Shown in pieces: positions 16,119 through 25,427 of a stretch of DNA of 64,000 nt (position 1 is the stretch's first letter; each line of letters opens with the position of its first letter). The DNA comes from Micrococcaceae bacterium Sec5.1 (GTDB lineage: Bacteria > Actinomycetota > Actinomycetes > Actinomycetales > Micrococcaceae), in the NCBI GenBank assembly GCA_039636795.1, contig CP143430.1:2046001-2110000 (forward strand), read 5' to 3'. The notes under the pieces are model-generated. The model had not been told where the DNA came from. It ran no database searches and was given only the letters and a program-made list of their open reading frames with translations. The position numbers and the translations under genes are program-made.

Positions 16119-17665
16119 GCGAGTCCGGCCGGCGAGGCCCCAACAACAGCGGGAGCCGGGACGGTGGCGGACACGCTGATCGTGGAGGCCGCAGCGACAG
16201 CAAGCGCAATGCCCAGGGCAGGGAACGAAACAGGGGACCCCAGAGGGGCTTCTCCAATAACGCCCCATCCCAGCGCACGCGCCGCGCTGATCCTGCGCGC
16301 CTGGTAGCTTACGAAGTCCTCCGTGCCGTCGCATCGGAAGACGCGTACGCGAATCTTGTCCTTCCCGCCAGAATCCGTGAGCACCGCCTGGACCGCCGCG
16401 ACGCTGGTTTTGCCACCGAGCTGAGCTACGGTGCCTTGCGAGGGCAGGGCACGTACGATGCCATCCTGGCCCGCTGCGTCGACCGCCCACTCGAGCAACT
16501 TGACCCCGCGATCCTGGATGCCCTGCGCATCGGCGCGCATCAGCTGCTCTCCATGCGCGTTCCGGCCCATGCTGCGCTGGACCAAACCGTGGGCCTGGCC
16601 CGCGCGGTCATCGGCGCCGGGCCGTCTGCGCTCATCAACGCTGTTCTCCGCAAAGTCACGGCGCACAGCATGACAGAGTGGCTGGACATCCTGCTGGAGC
16701 AGGAGACAGACGAGACCAAGATTGCTGCCCTGCGTCACGCTCACCCGGAATGGATCGTCCGCGCATTGCGCCAATCGTTGGTGAATCACGGGAGATCCAA
16801 GACTGAGATTGAAGCCCTGCTGGAGGCAGACAACGCAGCGCCTGTGGTTAATCTGGTTGCCCTGCCTGGGTTGGGTAACCTGGAGGAAGCTTTCGAGAAC
16901 GGGGCTACAGCCGGAGAGCTGGTAGAGGACTCCGCGCTGTCGGCCGGAGGCGACCTTGGCCGGCTCGAGTCCGTCCGAAAGGGCACTACCCGTGTTCAGG
17001 ATGTTGGCTCGCAACTCGTAGCCCGCGCAGTTGCAGGCGTGGATCTGGGCGCGCCTTCACGCGAAGGAGAGCGCTGGCTGGACATGTGCGCAGGGCCGGG
17101 AGGCAAAGCTGCCTTGCTTGCGGCCTTGGCTCACCGCGATGGCGCCACCTTGCTGGCCAACGAGCCCGCCCCCCACCGCGCCAAGCTGGTCCGGCAGGCG
17201 CTGTCTGCGGTGCCTGCGGAATCTTGGACGGTGCGGACCGGTGACGGACGGGAGGTTGGCGGCGAACAGCCCGACTCCTTTGACCGGGTGTTGGTGGACG
17301 TTCCCTGCAGTGGTCTTGGTGCCCTGCGCAGGCGTCCCGAATCGCGCTGGCGCCGCGCACCCAAGGACATCGCGGACCTTGGTCCACTGCAGCGTGAACT
17401 GCTGATCTCCGCCGTCGACGCCGTCAAGCCCGGTGGCGTGGTGGCGTACGTGACGTGTTCACCCCACCCTGCGGAAACCACAGCCGTTGTGGGTGACGTC
17501 ATGGGAAAGCGTGATGACCTTGAGATGCTCGACGCCGGTCAGGCGCTGGACGCTGTCAGCCTCACCGGTGCCCTCGGTGCCGGGCACGAGAATATGGCCC
17601 AGCTTTGGCCGCACGTTCACCACACGGATGCCATGTTCATGGCGCTCATCCGCAAAAAGTCCTAG
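16115..17665 (+). CDS. rsmB: 16S rRNA (cytosine-967-C5)-methyltransferase RsmB
   Basis: The 516-residue protein has a Gly/Arg/Ser-rich, probably disordered N-terminus (about 1-60), then a NusB-like RNA-binding domain (about 65-190; RDAGFATELSYGALR, LRIGAHQLL) and a Rossmann methyltransferase. Methyltransferase motifs are LDMCAGPGGKAALLAAL for AdoMet, VDVPCSGLGALRRRPE with one catalytic cysteine, and VTCSPHP with the second. It modifies 16S rRNA cytosine 967. Its stop codon lies inside the first unit of a three-copy short tandem repeat. Confidence 0.95.
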   Translation: MSESGRRGPNNSGSRDGGGHADRGGRSDSKRNAQGRERNRGPQRGFSNNAPSQRTRRADPARLVAYEVLRAVASEDAYANLVLPARIREHRLDRRDAGFATELSYGALRGQGTYDAILARCVDRPLEQLDPAILDALRIGAHQLLSMRVPAHAALDQTVGLARAVIGAGPSALINAVLRKVTAHSMTEWLDILLEQETDETKIAALRHAHPEWIVRALRQSLVNHGRSKTEIEALLEADNAAPVVNLVALPGLGNLEEAFENGATAGELVEDSALSAGGDLGRLESVRKGTTRVQDVGSQLVARAVAGVDLGAPSREGERWLDMCAGPGGKAALLAALAHRDGATLLANEPAPHRAKLVRQALSAVPAESWTVRTGDGREVGGEQPDSFDRVLVDVPCSGLGALRRRPESRWRRAPKDIADLGPLQRELLISAVDAVKPGGVVAYVTCSPHPAETTAVVGDVMGKRDDLEMLDAGQALDAVSLTGALGAGHENMAQLWPHVHHTDAMFMALIRKKS

Positions 17666-17702
17666 CTCCGCAAAAAAGTCCTGGCTCCGTAAAAAGTCCT
17701 AG
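17648..17702 (+). repeat. Three short tandem repeats spanning the rsmB stop
   Basis: Units 17648-17665, 17666-17684 and 17685-17702 read (A/C)TCCG(C/T)AAAAAGTCCT(A/G)G with one extra A in the second. The first unit holds the last codons and TAG stop of rsmB; the second and third are non-coding copies after it. The A-runs and length variation suggest slippage. Confidence 0.85.
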
Positions 17703-17757
17703 GCCGCCACACCCGCTTGAACTCAATCGATAAAACAACTGACCCAAAGGGGCTGCC

Positions 17758-18432
17758 TTGTCTCAGTGCTGTATCAACCCGAGCATCCTGTCCGCAGACT
17801 TCGTCAACCTTGAGGCGGAGCTGCAGCGGATCGCCAATGCCGATGCCGTGCACGTGGACGTCATGGACAACCACTTCGTTCCCAACCTGACGCTTGGCTT
17901 GCCCGTGGTGGAGCGGATCCAAGCCGTCAGCCCGGTTCCCTTGGACGTACACCTGATGATTTCAGACGCTGATCGTTGGGCACCTGCCTACGCTGACGCC
18001 GGCGTCGCATCGGTGACGTTTCATGCCGAGGCTGCCATGGCGCCTGTCAAGCTTGCCCGCGAGCTGCGGGCCCGAGGCTCAAAAGCGGGTATGGCTTTGC
18101 GGCCCGCAACTCCTGTTGAGCCGTATCTTGACATGCTTAGTGAACTGGACATGCTCCTGATCATGACAGTTGAGCCGGGCTTTGGTGGCCAGTCGTTCCT
18201 GGATATCACCTTGCCCAAGATCCGCCGCGCCCGCGCAGCCATTGACGGCTCCGGCATCGGTGTGGCCATCCAGGTGGATGGCGGGATCACTGAGGAAACC
18301 ATCCTCCGCGCCGCTGAGGCAGGCGCGAATGTGTTCGTGGCAGGCTCAGCCGTGTACGGGGACGAAGACCCCGCGGCGGCAATTGATCGGCTCCGCGCAG
18401 CCGGATCCAAGGGCGGCTCGGCGAAACCGTGA
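17758..18432 (+). CDS. rpe: Ribulose-phosphate 3-epimerase
   Basis: Interconverts ribulose 5-phosphate and xylulose 5-phosphate in the pentose phosphate pathway. The 224-residue TIM barrel shows [10 protein letters not shown], the metal-binding [32 protein letters not shown] and the phosphate-binding VDGGI followed by [12 protein letters not shown]. It starts at TTG, with AAGGGGC a few bases upstream; no better start exists in frame. It sits upstream of the FMN riboswitch. Its product pool feeds ribulose 5-phosphate to RibB, so the neighbourhood is metabolically sensible. Confidence 0.95.
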   Translation: MSQCCINPSILSADFVNLEAELQRIANADAVHVDVMDNHFVPNLTLGLPVVERIQAVSPVPLDVHLMISDADRWAPAYADAGVASVTFHAEAAMAPVKLARELRARGSKAGMALRPATPVEPYLDMLSELDMLLIMTVEPGFGGQSFLDITLPKIRRARAAIDGSGIGVAIQVDGGITEETILRAAEAGANVFVAGSAVYGDEDPAAAIDRLRAAGSKGGSAKP

Positions 18433-18510
18433 CGACCGTCATCAGATGTTACGAAGATTGCAGGGAATAGCTCAGGCATCTTCGCAGTTGTGGCACAATA
18501 GCAACACACA

Positions 18511-18662
18511 TACGTGCTCCGGGGTCGGTGTAAGTCCGAACCGGCGGTTATAGTCCGCGACCCGCGCGCCTTGGAATCCAAGTAATTGGAAGCCGCTGGC
18601 AAACGGTTGAACCGGTGGAATTCCGGTACCGACAGTTAAAGTCTGGATGGGAGAAGCACGTA
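18511..18662 (+). promoter_or_regulatory. FMN riboswitch (RFN element)
   Basis: All conserved RFN blocks are present: GGGGTCGGTG, AAGTCCGAACCGGCGGT, AGTCCGCGACCCG, ACCGGTGGAATTCCGGTACCGAC and GTCTGGATGGGAGAAGCAC. The closing P1 stem is perfect over 8 bp (TACGTGCT at 18511 with AGCACGTA at 18655). It ends 88 bases before the riboflavin transporter gene. RFN elements sense FMN and repress downstream riboflavin genes. No obvious T-run terminator follows, so control of translation start or Rho-dependent termination is more likely, but this is inference. Confidence 0.96.
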
Positions 18663-18750
18663 CAGTCATGCTGTGTGCGTCCTTAGGGACGCCGCGCAGT
18701 GTGCTGTCGTACACCCCCGGAGCCATCGCGGCTTACTGGGAAGGAACGGC

Positions 18751-19443
18751 ATGGACTTTCTGCGATGGCTCTTCGAAGCACAGATTCCCGTTGGAGGATC
18801 TGCGCTTGTTTTACGCGAAGTGCTTGGCAACATCTTTGGGCTCGCCAGCGCCCTCGGCGGAATGCGCCGCAAAGTCTGGGCGTGGCCTGTAGGCATCGTG
18901 GGGAATATCCTCCTGCTGACGGTCTTCCTCGGCAACGTTTTCGGCGCGGCCGCCCCCGCAACCCTCTGGGGACAGGCTGCCCGGCAGATCATGTTCGTAG
19001 CCGTCGCCGTCTACGGTTGGTACCGGTGGCAACAAGGCCGGCAAGCCAGCACCCAGGGGCAGGCAATCGTCCCGGGCTGGGCCAGCAACAAGGTCCGCAT
19101 AGCCCTCATCGGGGCAATGGTGGCAGGAACGGCCGCCCTGACTCCGCTTTTCGACGCGCTGGGCTCCTACCCGCCTGTGTGGGCAGATGCCTGGACGTTC
19201 ACGGGTTCCCTGCTGGCCACCTACGGTATGGCCCGGGGATGGACGGAGTTCTGGCTCATCTGGGTAGCCGTGGACATCGTCGGCGTCCCATTGCTCTTCA
19301 GCGCCGGATACTACGCGAGTGCCGTCATGTACCTCTTCTATGGCTTCTTTACGTTGACCGGTTTCTTCGTGTGGTGGCGTGCAGAGAAGCGTGAACGTGC
19401 CTCGGCCCGCCCCGCTCCTGCTGTTGTGGGGGTCGCTGCGTGA
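18751..19443 (+). CDS. PnuC-family riboflavin transporter (PnuX/RibM type)
   Basis: The 230-residue membrane protein has about seven helices. Family-like segments include LGNIFGLASALGGMRRKVWAWPVGIVGN and the Trp-rich end YLFYGFFTLTGFFVWWRAEKRE. PnuC relatives behind an FMN riboswitch in actinobacteria take up riboflavin rather than nicotinamide riboside, so the vitamin is inferred from the riboswitch and the rib genes. The ATG at 18751 has AAGGAAC directly upstream; the frame extends upstream but that part is riboswitch leader. It overlaps ribD by GTGA. Confidence 0.9.
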   Translation: MDFLRWLFEAQIPVGGSALVLREVLGNIFGLASALGGMRRKVWAWPVGIVGNILLLTVFLGNVFGAAAPATLWGQAARQIMFVAVAVYGWYRWQQGRQASTQGQAIVPGWASNKVRIALIGAMVAGTAALTPLFDALGSYPPVWADAWTFTGSLLATYGMARGWTEFWLIWVAVDIVGVPLLFSAGYYASAVMYLFYGFFTLTGFFVWWRAEKRERASARPAPAVVGVAA

Positions 19444-20591
19444 CTCTGAACCCCAAATTCTTCAATACCGCCGAGACTGCGGCCATGGACGTGGCCCTTA
19501 CAGCTGCACTCGGCGGGCCGCGTGGAGCCAACCCCTTGGTGGGCGCCGTTGTGCTCAGTCCCGGGGGCGAACAGCTCGCCGTTGGCTACCATCGGGGAGC
19601 TGGCACAGCCCACGCCGAGGCCGATGCCATTCTTGAGGCACGCCGTCAGGGTGTGGACCTTGCCGGAACCACCATGGTGGTCACCCTGGAGCCCTGCAAC
19701 CACGTGGGCCGTACCGGACCCTGCGCACAGGCCATCATTGAGGCCGGGATCTCCAGGGTGATTTACGCCGTCGATGATCCCCACGATCCCGCCGCGGGCG
19801 GCGCCCGCACCTTGAAAGCAGCGGGAGTCGACGTCGAATCCGGGCTCGCCGCCGACAAGGCGTTTGACCTCAACCGCGAATGGTTCGACGCCGTAGCAAC
19901 CAAACGTCCTTTCGTCACCTTGCACATTGCCCAGACGCTGGACAGCCGCATCGCCGCAGTGGACGGTACCAGTCAATGGATCTCCAGTCCTGAGTCGCTC
20001 GCGGACAACCACGGATTGCGGGGCCTCATTGATGCCATCCTGGTGGGCACTGGCACGGTACTCATCGACAACCCCCGTCTGACGGCGCGGGCCTCCGACG
20101 GCAGCCTGGCGCAGCGTCAGCCGCTCCGCGCCGTCATGGGTTTAAGGGATGTTCCCGAAGATGCTGCGGTACGCGGAACCGATGGCCTTTTTGTGCACCT
20201 GCAAACCAGGGACGCGGGGGAAGCGCTCAGCCAACTGTTCCACCTAGGCGTCAGGCATGTCATGGTGGAGGGCGGTTCCAGCATCCTCAGCACGTTCCTT
20301 GCTGCTGGCTTGGTGGATGAACTGATCGTCTATCTTGCTCCAACCCTTTTGGGCTCCGGAACGCCCGCTCTGAACGACCTCGGCATTACCACCTTGGCCG
20401 ATGCCCAGCACTGGGCCTGGGACGATGCCGGTGGAGGGGCTGTACAGACCCTGGGCAACGATCTTCGGCTGCATCTGCGATCCATGAGATCGGCAACAAA
20501 GACAGCACCAGCCCAAACAGCAGCGGCCAGCACAACCAAGAATTCCATTCCGCGCAGTGAAGCTGCGGAATACGTCACAGGAGGACACTAA
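19440..20591 (+). CDS. ribD: Bifunctional pyrimidine deaminase / reductase RibD
   Basis: Performs the second and third steps of riboflavin synthesis on the GTP cyclohydrolase II product. The 383-residue protein starts at GTG. The N-terminal deaminase domain (about 1-145) has the zinc site HAEADAI and EPCNHVGRTGPC. The C-terminal NADPH reductase domain (about 150-350) has TLHIAQTLDSRIA, GTGTVLIDNPRLTAR and VMVEGGSSILSTFL. A Ser/Thr/Ala-rich tail follows. It abuts ribE with no spacer. Confidence 0.96.
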   Translation: MTLNPKFFNTAETAAMDVALTAALGGPRGANPLVGAVVLSPGGEQLAVGYHRGAGTAHAEADAILEARRQGVDLAGTTMVVTLEPCNHVGRTGPCAQAIIEAGISRVIYAVDDPHDPAAGGARTLKAAGVDVESGLAADKAFDLNREWFDAVATKRPFVTLHIAQTLDSRIAAVDGTSQWISSPESLADNHGLRGLIDAILVGTGTVLIDNPRLTARASDGSLAQRQPLRAVMGLRDVPEDAAVRGTDGLFVHLQTRDAGEALSQLFHLGVRHVMVEGGSSILSTFLAAGLVDELIVYLAPTLLGSGTPALNDLGITTLADAQHWAWDDAGGGAVQTLGNDLRLHLRSMRSATKTAPAQTAAASTTKNSIPRSEAAEYVTGGH

Positions 20592-21290
20592 ATGTTTACC
20601 GGAATCGTTGCCGAACAGGGCACCGTCCTGGCTATTGACCGCGACGGCGATGATAGCGCGACGCTGCGGCTGAAAGCCCCGACCACCACAGAAGGTCTCC
20701 CGTTGGGAGGATCCATCGCAGTCAATGGAGTCTGCCTCACCGCCACTCAGATTGACGGGCAGGATTTCAGCGTCGACGTCATGGGGGAGACCCTGATCCG
20801 CACCACCATCGGCGAGTTGGCCGCGGGCGATACGGTGAACCTTGAGCGCTGCGTCCCTGCGGGTGGGCGCCTCGACGGCCATGTGGTCCAAGGACATGTT
20901 GACGGCGTGGGTGAGCTGCTGGAACGTGAGCCGCTGGGCAACTGGGACCGTTTGAGGTTTGGCGTCCCTGGCCCGCTGGCACGGTACATTGCCGAGAAGG
21001 GTTCGATCGCCGTCGACGGTGTTTCGCTGACCGTGACGGCCGTGAGCCCAGCCGCTGAAGCGGCTCCCTGGTTCGAAGTAGGGCTTATCCCTACGACTCT
21101 GGAGGAGACAGGCCTGGGGGCTAAGCCGGTTGGTGCCCGGGTGAACCTGGAAGTGGACGTGCTTGCGAAGTACACCGAAAGGCTCCTGTCCTTCGCTCCG
21201 CAGGGCTCCCCGGCGCACCGCGCGATCGTGGACACGGCCAACGAGGAGTCAGCCAGGGAGTCTGCCGGGAACCAGGAGGCTGCGCGATGA
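20592..21290 (+). CDS. ribE: Riboflavin synthase, alpha chain
   Basis: Converts two lumazine molecules into riboflavin and pyrimidinedione. The 232-residue protein has the standard MFTGIV start and two lumazine-binding repeats: about 1-97 with [10 protein letters not shown], and about 98-198 with [11 protein letters not shown] short acidic tail follows the second barrel. It overlaps ribB by ATGA. The length is slightly above the usual 200-215 because of the tail. Confidence 0.96.
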   Translation: MFTGIVAEQGTVLAIDRDGDDSATLRLKAPTTTEGLPLGGSIAVNGVCLTATQIDGQDFSVDVMGETLIRTTIGELAAGDTVNLERCVPAGGRLDGHVVQGHVDGVGELLEREPLGNWDRLRFGVPGPLARYIAEKGSIAVDGVSLTVTAVSPAAEAAPWFEVGLIPTTLEETGLGAKPVGARVNLEVDVLAKYTERLLSFAPQGSPAHRAIVDTANEESARESAGNQEAAR

Positions 21291-21982
21291 GCACCCCGAC
21301 CAAGACGGTCTCGACGGCGAGGGGCCGTACAGGCCTGGATCCCGTGGAAGCTGCGATCGCGGCGATGGCTGCCGGCCAGGCAGTCATCGTGGTGGACAAC
21401 GAAGACCGCGAGAACGAAGGCGACATCATTTTCGCTGCCGAACACGCCACGCCCGCCCTCATGGGGTGGACCATCCGGTATTCATCGGGCGTCATTTGCG
21501 TTCCGCTTGAAGCGGAACGCGCGGATGCCCTTGCGCTTCCGCCCATGGTGGCAGTCAATGAGGACGCCAAAGGTACTGCCTACACTGTTTCCTGCGATGC
21601 GGCCATCGGAGTGAGCACTGGTATCTCGGCTACGGACCGTGCATTGACGGCCCGGATCCTCGCCGATCCCCAGAGCACTCCAGCGGCGATTACGCGCCCC
21701 GGGCATATTTTCCCGCTCCGGGCGGTTAAGGGGGGAGTGCGTGAACGTCCGGGACACACGGAAGCAGCCGTGGACCTGTGTCGGCTTGCCGGGCTTGCTC
21801 CGGTGGGCGTGATCGCTGAGTTGGTACATGACGATGGTGAAATGATGCGCCTGGACAGCCTGCGTGATTTTGCCGCCGAACATGGATGCCCCCTCATCTC
21901 TATTGAGGATCTGGTGGCATACGTTGACGCGGTAGAGTCCCAGACGGCACACGTTTCAGTGGCAGACGAGGAGAAGCGATGA
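21287..21982 (+). CDS. ribB: 3,4-dihydroxy-2-butanone-4-phosphate synthase
   Basis: Makes the four-carbon unit of riboflavin from ribulose 5-phosphate. The 231-residue protein holds the metal and substrate motif [19 protein letters not shown] near residue 36, SSGVICVPL, and [23 protein letters not shown]. Many actinobacteria fuse this domain to GTP cyclohydrolase II; here it is a separate protein overlapping ribA by ATGA, which keeps the two functions co-translated. Confidence 0.96.
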   Translation: MSTPTKTVSTARGRTGLDPVEAAIAAMAAGQAVIVVDNEDRENEGDIIFAAEHATPALMGWTIRYSSGVICVPLEAERADALALPPMVAVNEDAKGTAYTVSCDAAIGVSTGISATDRALTARILADPQSTPAAITRPGHIFPLRAVKGGVRERPGHTEAAVDLCRLAGLAPVGVIAELVHDDGEMMRLDSLRDFAAEHGCPLISIEDLVAYVDAVESQTAHVSVADEEKR

Positions 21983-22683
21983 CCGCACCGACAACGCGCA
22001 GCAGCGGCGACACCGAGCCCACACCCCACCCGGTGAGCGGCGGCCCGATTGTCCAGCTGCCCACAGCCTTTGGGGACTTTGTAGCCCAGGCCTGGACGGA
22101 CCACGTTACAGGCGTGGAACACCTTGCCGTGAGTTCCCCCAACCCGCCTAAGGATGGCCACGCCCCACTGGTGCGCCTGCACTCCGAATGCCTCACTGGC
22201 GACGTCTTCGGATCCTATCGTTGCGATTGCGGCGAGCAATTGGCCTTTGCCCTTGAGCTCATCCACGCTGAGGGTGGAACACTCCTGTACTTGCGGGGCC
22301 AGGAAGGGCGCGGCATTGGTCTCGCCAACAAGATCAAGGCCTACGCGCTGCAGGAAGCCGGTTTCGATACCGTCGAGGCCAACGAACAGCTGGGCCTGCC
22401 GGTAGACGCACGCTCCTATGGTGCCGCGGGTCAGATCCTGGCCGAGATGGGCCTGCATGAGGTCCGGTTGCTCAGCAACAATCCGGACAAGCAGAACCGG
22501 CTGGCCGAGGCTGGCGTCTCGGTGGTGGAAATGGTTCCCACGGAAGTTCCTTCGCGCGAACAGAACCTTCGCTATTTGCAGACCAAGAAAGACCGGATGG
22601 ATCACCGTCTGACGCTCGAAACCGAGACCGTCGGCAACGGAAAGACACCGTCCCGAAGCCCCTTTGACCACGAACAAGACTGA
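21979..22683 (+). CDS. ribA: GTP cyclohydrolase II
   Basis: Catalyses the first committed step of riboflavin synthesis. The 234-residue protein has the zinc cysteines in [20 protein letters not shown], the GTP-binding [10 protein letters not shown], and [12 protein letters not shown] toward the C-terminus. The first 20 residues ([17 protein letters not shown]) look flexible. It is separate from ribB. The gap to ribH is 18 bp. Confidence 0.95.
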   Translation: MTAPTTRSSGDTEPTPHPVSGGPIVQLPTAFGDFVAQAWTDHVTGVEHLAVSSPNPPKDGHAPLVRLHSECLTGDVFGSYRCDCGEQLAFALELIHAEGGTLLYLRGQEGRGIGLANKIKAYALQEAGFDTVEANEQLGLPVDARSYGAAGQILAEMGLHEVRLLSNNPDKQNRLAEAGVSVVEMVPTEVPSREQNLRYLQTKKDRMDHRLTLETETVGNGKTPSRSPFDHEQD

Positions 22684-22701
22684 ACGGAATTCCAGCAAAC
22701 A

Positions 22702-23187
22702 ATGAGCGGACACGGCGCACCCACCATCGACCTCACCACCCTCAGGCCCGAGGAAACCTCGCAGCTCAAGCTCGCCATTGTGGCAGCCAGCTGGCACACC
22801 CAGATCATGGATGGACTGGTTGATGGCGCACTCCGCGCAGCCAAGGAAGCCGGCATCGCCGAGCCCACCCTTCTGCGCGTCCCCGGCAGCTTCGAACTCC
22901 CGGTTGCCGCGGCCCGGCTCGCACCGCACTTCGACGCCGTCGTGGCCCTTGGTGTTGTTATCCGCGGCGGGACGCCGCACTTTGAGTACGTATGCCAGGC
23001 CGCGACGTCGGGACTCACCGACGTCAGCGTCCGCACCGGCGTTCCGGTCGGGTTTGGTGTCCTGACTTGCGATACGGAACAGCAGGGCTTGGACCGCGCT
23101 GGCCTCCCGGGCTCCAACGAAGACAAGGGCCACGAGGCAGTGACTGCGGCCCTTGCCACGGCAGTGACGCTGAAGCAGTACAGCTGA
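22702..23187 (+). CDS. ribH: 6,7-dimethyl-8-ribityllumazine synthase
   Basis: Condenses the RibB and RibD products to lumazine. The 161-residue protein has the conserved [40 protein letters not shown] and [16 protein letters not shown]. Length and motifs are typical, and icosahedral assembly is usual for the family. It is the last gene of the FMN-controlled cluster and is followed by a hairpin. Confidence 0.96.
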   Translation: MSGHGAPTIDLTTLRPEETSQLKLAIVAASWHTQIMDGLVDGALRAAKEAGIAEPTLLRVPGSFELPVAAARLAPHFDAVVALGVVIRGGTPHFEYVCQAATSGLTDVSVRTGVPVGFGVLTCDTEQQGLDRAGLPGSNEDKGHEAVTAALATAVTLKQYS

Positions 23188-23206
23188 CACTGGGACAGTA
23201 TGCGTT

Positions 23207-23244
23207 GAAGGGGATGTGGGTGTGTCTTCACTCACATCCCCTTC
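23207..23244 (+). terminator. Hairpin ending the riboflavin cluster
   Basis: Arms GAAGGGGATGTG (23207-23218) and CACATCCCCTTC (23233-23244) pair perfectly over 12 bp. No T-run follows, which is common for actinobacterial terminators. It lies 19 bp after the ribH stop. Confidence 0.7.
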
Positions 23245-23299
23245 GTCATGGAAGGCCCCAACAAGCGGTGCCAGCCCCGAAGCAAGTAGTCTGTAGGGC

Positions 23300-23563
23300 G
23301 TGAAGAATTTCGAGACGCTGTTCGCAGAACTGAGTGAGAAAGCAGCGACCCGCCCGGCAGGCTCGCGTACGGTTGCCGAACTGGACTCCGGAATCCACGG
23401 CATCGGTAAGAAAGTGGTCGAAGAGGCCGCCGAAGTCTGGATGGCCGCCGAGTACGAATCCGATGAAGCCGCTGCCGAGGAAATCTCCCAGTTGCTGTAC
23501 CACCTGCAGGTCCTCATGCTCGCCAAGGGCCTCAGCCTGGAAGACGTTTACAAGCATCTCTAG
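23300..23563 (+). CDS. hisE: Phosphoribosyl-ATP pyrophosphatase
   Basis: Second step of histidine synthesis. The 87-residue all-helical MazG-like protein starts at GTG and has [31 protein letters not shown] with the metal-binding glutamates, then [28 protein letters not shown]. Size and the HisE-HisG order are typical of actinobacteria, where HisE and HisI are separate proteins. Confidence 0.95.
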   Translation: MKNFETLFAELSEKAATRPAGSRTVAELDSGIHGIGKKVVEEAAEVWMAAEYESDEAAAEEISQLLYHLQVLMLAKGLSLEDVYKHL

Positions 23564-23646
23564 CCACGCCACTCCGCCTCAATGAGCGGAGCCAGCTGCG
23601 TGGCCGAAGTGCCTGAAAACCTCCATTCCAAACAGAAAGTCTCCCC

Positions 23647-24507
23647 ATGCTCCGTGTAGCAGTCCCCAACAAGGGATCCCTGTCAGAAGCCGCCTCTGCA
23701 ATGTTGTCCGAGGCCGGTTACCGCCAGCGCCGCGACACCCGCGAACTGGTCATGGTTGATCCCGACAATGACATTGAATTCTTCTTCCTGCGCCCCCGCG
23801 ACATCGCCGTGTATGTGGGCCAGGGAACCCTGGACGTCGGAATCACCGGACGCGACCTCCTGCTGGACGCAAAGGTGGAAGCCGAAGAACTCCTTCCCTT
23901 GGGCTTTGCCCCTTCCACCTTCCGTTTCGCCGGCCCCGTGGGTGACTTCACCGGCGTCGAACAGCTCGAAGGTAAGCGCCTCGCCACCAGTTACGACGGT
24001 CTCCTTCGTGACTATCTGGCGGATCGCGGCGTGAACGCCAAGGTGGTCCGACTGGACGGTGCCGTCGAGTCATCGGTGCGGCTCGGCGTCGCCGACGCCA
24101 TTGCCGACGTCGTCGAGACGGGCAACACCCTCAAGGCAGCCGGGATGGAAATCTTCGGCGATCCCATTCTTAAGTCCGAGGCCGTGCTGATCAGGCGCAC
24201 AGGCCCAGGTGGTGCCGCGAACGGCACTGCCAAGGAAATCGACGTTCTCATCCGTCGCCTGCAGGGCGTCCTCGTGGCGCGGCAGTACGTCCTGATGGAC
24301 TACGACATCCGTAAGGATCTGGTGGAGGATGCTGCTGCGCTCACCCCTGGCCTTGAATCACCCACCGTTTCCCCGCTGCGGGACTCGGATTGGGTGGCCG
24401 TGCGGTCCATGGTTCCCAAGAAGGAAACCAACCGCATCATGGATGAACTGTACGATCTGGGCGCCCGCGCCATCCTGGTCAGCAGCATCCACGCCTGCCG
24501 TATCTGA
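23647..24507 (+). CDS. hisG: ATP phosphoribosyltransferase (long form)
   Basis: First and feedback-controlled step of histidine synthesis. The 286-residue protein begins [16 protein letters not shown] and has [10 protein letters not shown], the phosphoribosyl pyrophosphate loop in [18 protein letters not shown], and a C-terminal ACT-like regulatory domain from about residue 210. The length marks it as the long, hexameric, histidine-inhibited type that needs no HisZ. Confidence 0.96.
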   Translation: MLRVAVPNKGSLSEAASAMLSEAGYRQRRDTRELVMVDPDNDIEFFFLRPRDIAVYVGQGTLDVGITGRDLLLDAKVEAEELLPLGFAPSTFRFAGPVGDFTGVEQLEGKRLATSYDGLLRDYLADRGVNAKVVRLDGAVESSVRLGVADAIADVVETGNTLKAAGMEIFGDPILKSEAVLIRRTGPGGAANGTAKEIDVLIRRLQGVLVARQYVLMDYDIRKDLVEDAAALTPGLESPTVSPLRDSDWVAVRSMVPKKETNRIMDELYDLGARAILVSSIHACRI

Positions 24508-24515
24508 CCGGACCG

Positions 24516-24561
24516 CCTCAGCAGCGCACAGCAGAATTCCTCAGCAGCGCACAGCAGAATT
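24516..24561 (+). repeat. Exact 23-bp tandem duplication between hisG and hisF
   Basis: CCTCAGCAGCGCACAGCAG plus AATT occurs at 24516-24538 and again without a gap at 24539-24561, with no mismatch. The second copy runs into the AAGGAG ribosome site of hisF, so the duplication moved that site away from hisG. Confidence 0.95.
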
Positions 24562-24573
24562 AAGGAGCAGCAC

Positions 24574-25350
24574 ATGGCTGTAGCCGTACGCGTCATTCCC
24601 TGCCTGGACGTCGATGCCGGCCGAGTGGTCAAAGGCGTCAACTTCGAAGGCCTGAGGGACGCCGGAGACCCTGTGGAACTGGCGCATCGCTACGACAATG
24701 GCGGCGCCGATGAACTCACGTTCCTCGACGTCACGGCATCATCGGGCAACCGCGAAACCACGTTCGACGTCGTTCGCCGAACCGCCGAGGAAGTCTTCAT
24801 CCCGCTGACTGTTGGTGGCGGGGTCCGTGGCGTGGCAGAGGTGGATAAACTCCTGCGCTTCGGTGCAGACAAGGCATCGATCAACACCGCTGCCGTGGCC
24901 CGACCAGAGGTCATCGACGAAATCACCCGCCACTTCGGCTCGCAGGTCCTGGTGCTCTCCGTGGATGCGCGCCGTACCCGCGAAGGCGACGCCCCGACGT
25001 CGTCCGGTTTTGAAGTCACCACACACGGCGGCCGGACCGGGACGGGAATCGACGCCATCGCCTGGGCCAAGGAAGCCGCGGACCGGGGTGTGGGAGAAAT
25101 CCTTTTGAACTCGATCGACGCCGACGGCACCAAGGACGGATTCGACCTTGAACTGATCCGCCTTGTCCGTGGGGCCGTCAACATTCCGATCATCGCCTCC
25201 GGTGGTGCCGGGAAGCCTGCGCATTTCCCTCCAGCCGTGGAGGCCGGAGCAGACGCCGTGCTGGCAGCTTCGGTGTTCCACTTCGGTCCCGATGACATGA
25301 TCGCCCAAGTCAAAGCGGCCATTCGCGAGGCTGGCTTCGAAGTCCGCTAA
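24574..25350 (+). CDS. hisF: Imidazole glycerol phosphate synthase, cyclase subunit HisF
   Basis: Closes the imidazole ring in histidine synthesis using ammonia from HisH. The 258-residue TIM barrel has the catalytic aspartate in [17 protein letters not shown], a [14 protein letters not shown] strand, the phosphate sites VGGGVRG and [13 protein letters not shown], and [10 protein letters not shown]. An AAGGAG ribosome site precedes the ATG. HisH is not in this window, so it must be encoded elsewhere. Confidence 0.97.
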   Translation: MAVAVRVIPCLDVDAGRVVKGVNFEGLRDAGDPVELAHRYDNGGADELTFLDVTASSGNRETTFDVVRRTAEEVFIPLTVGGGVRGVAEVDKLLRFGADKASINTAAVARPEVIDEITRHFGSQVLVLSVDARRTREGDAPTSSGFEVTTHGGRTGTGIDAIAWAKEAADRGVGEILLNSIDADGTKDGFDLELIRLVRGAVNIPIIASGGAGKPAHFPPAVEAGADAVLAASVFHFGPDDMIAQVKAAIREAGFEVR

Positions 25351-25355
25351 AACGT

Positions 25356-25424
25356 AAACAACGCGGGGTCACTTTTGGCCCATCTCCGGAAGGATGATGG
25401 GCCAAAAGTGACCCCGCGTTGTTT
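25356..25424. terminator. Perfect 29-bp inverted repeat between converging genes
   Basis: Arms 25356-25384 and 25396-25424 are exact complements around an 11-base loop (TCCGGAAGGAT). The outer part is AAACAACGCGGGGTCAC, the inner part TTTTGGCCCATC. It sits between the hisF stop and the converging gene's stop and can serve both as terminator; T-rich tails exist on both strands (GTTTGTCTT, GTTTACGTT). Its length and exactness also suggest a mobile intergenic palindrome family. Confidence 0.8.
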
Positions 25425-25427
25425 GTC

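Noticed and set aside
21580..23526. 648-codon minus-strand open frame across ribB, ribA and ribH
   Set aside because: It is an antisense shadow of well-identified riboflavin genes, caused by high GC at third positions.
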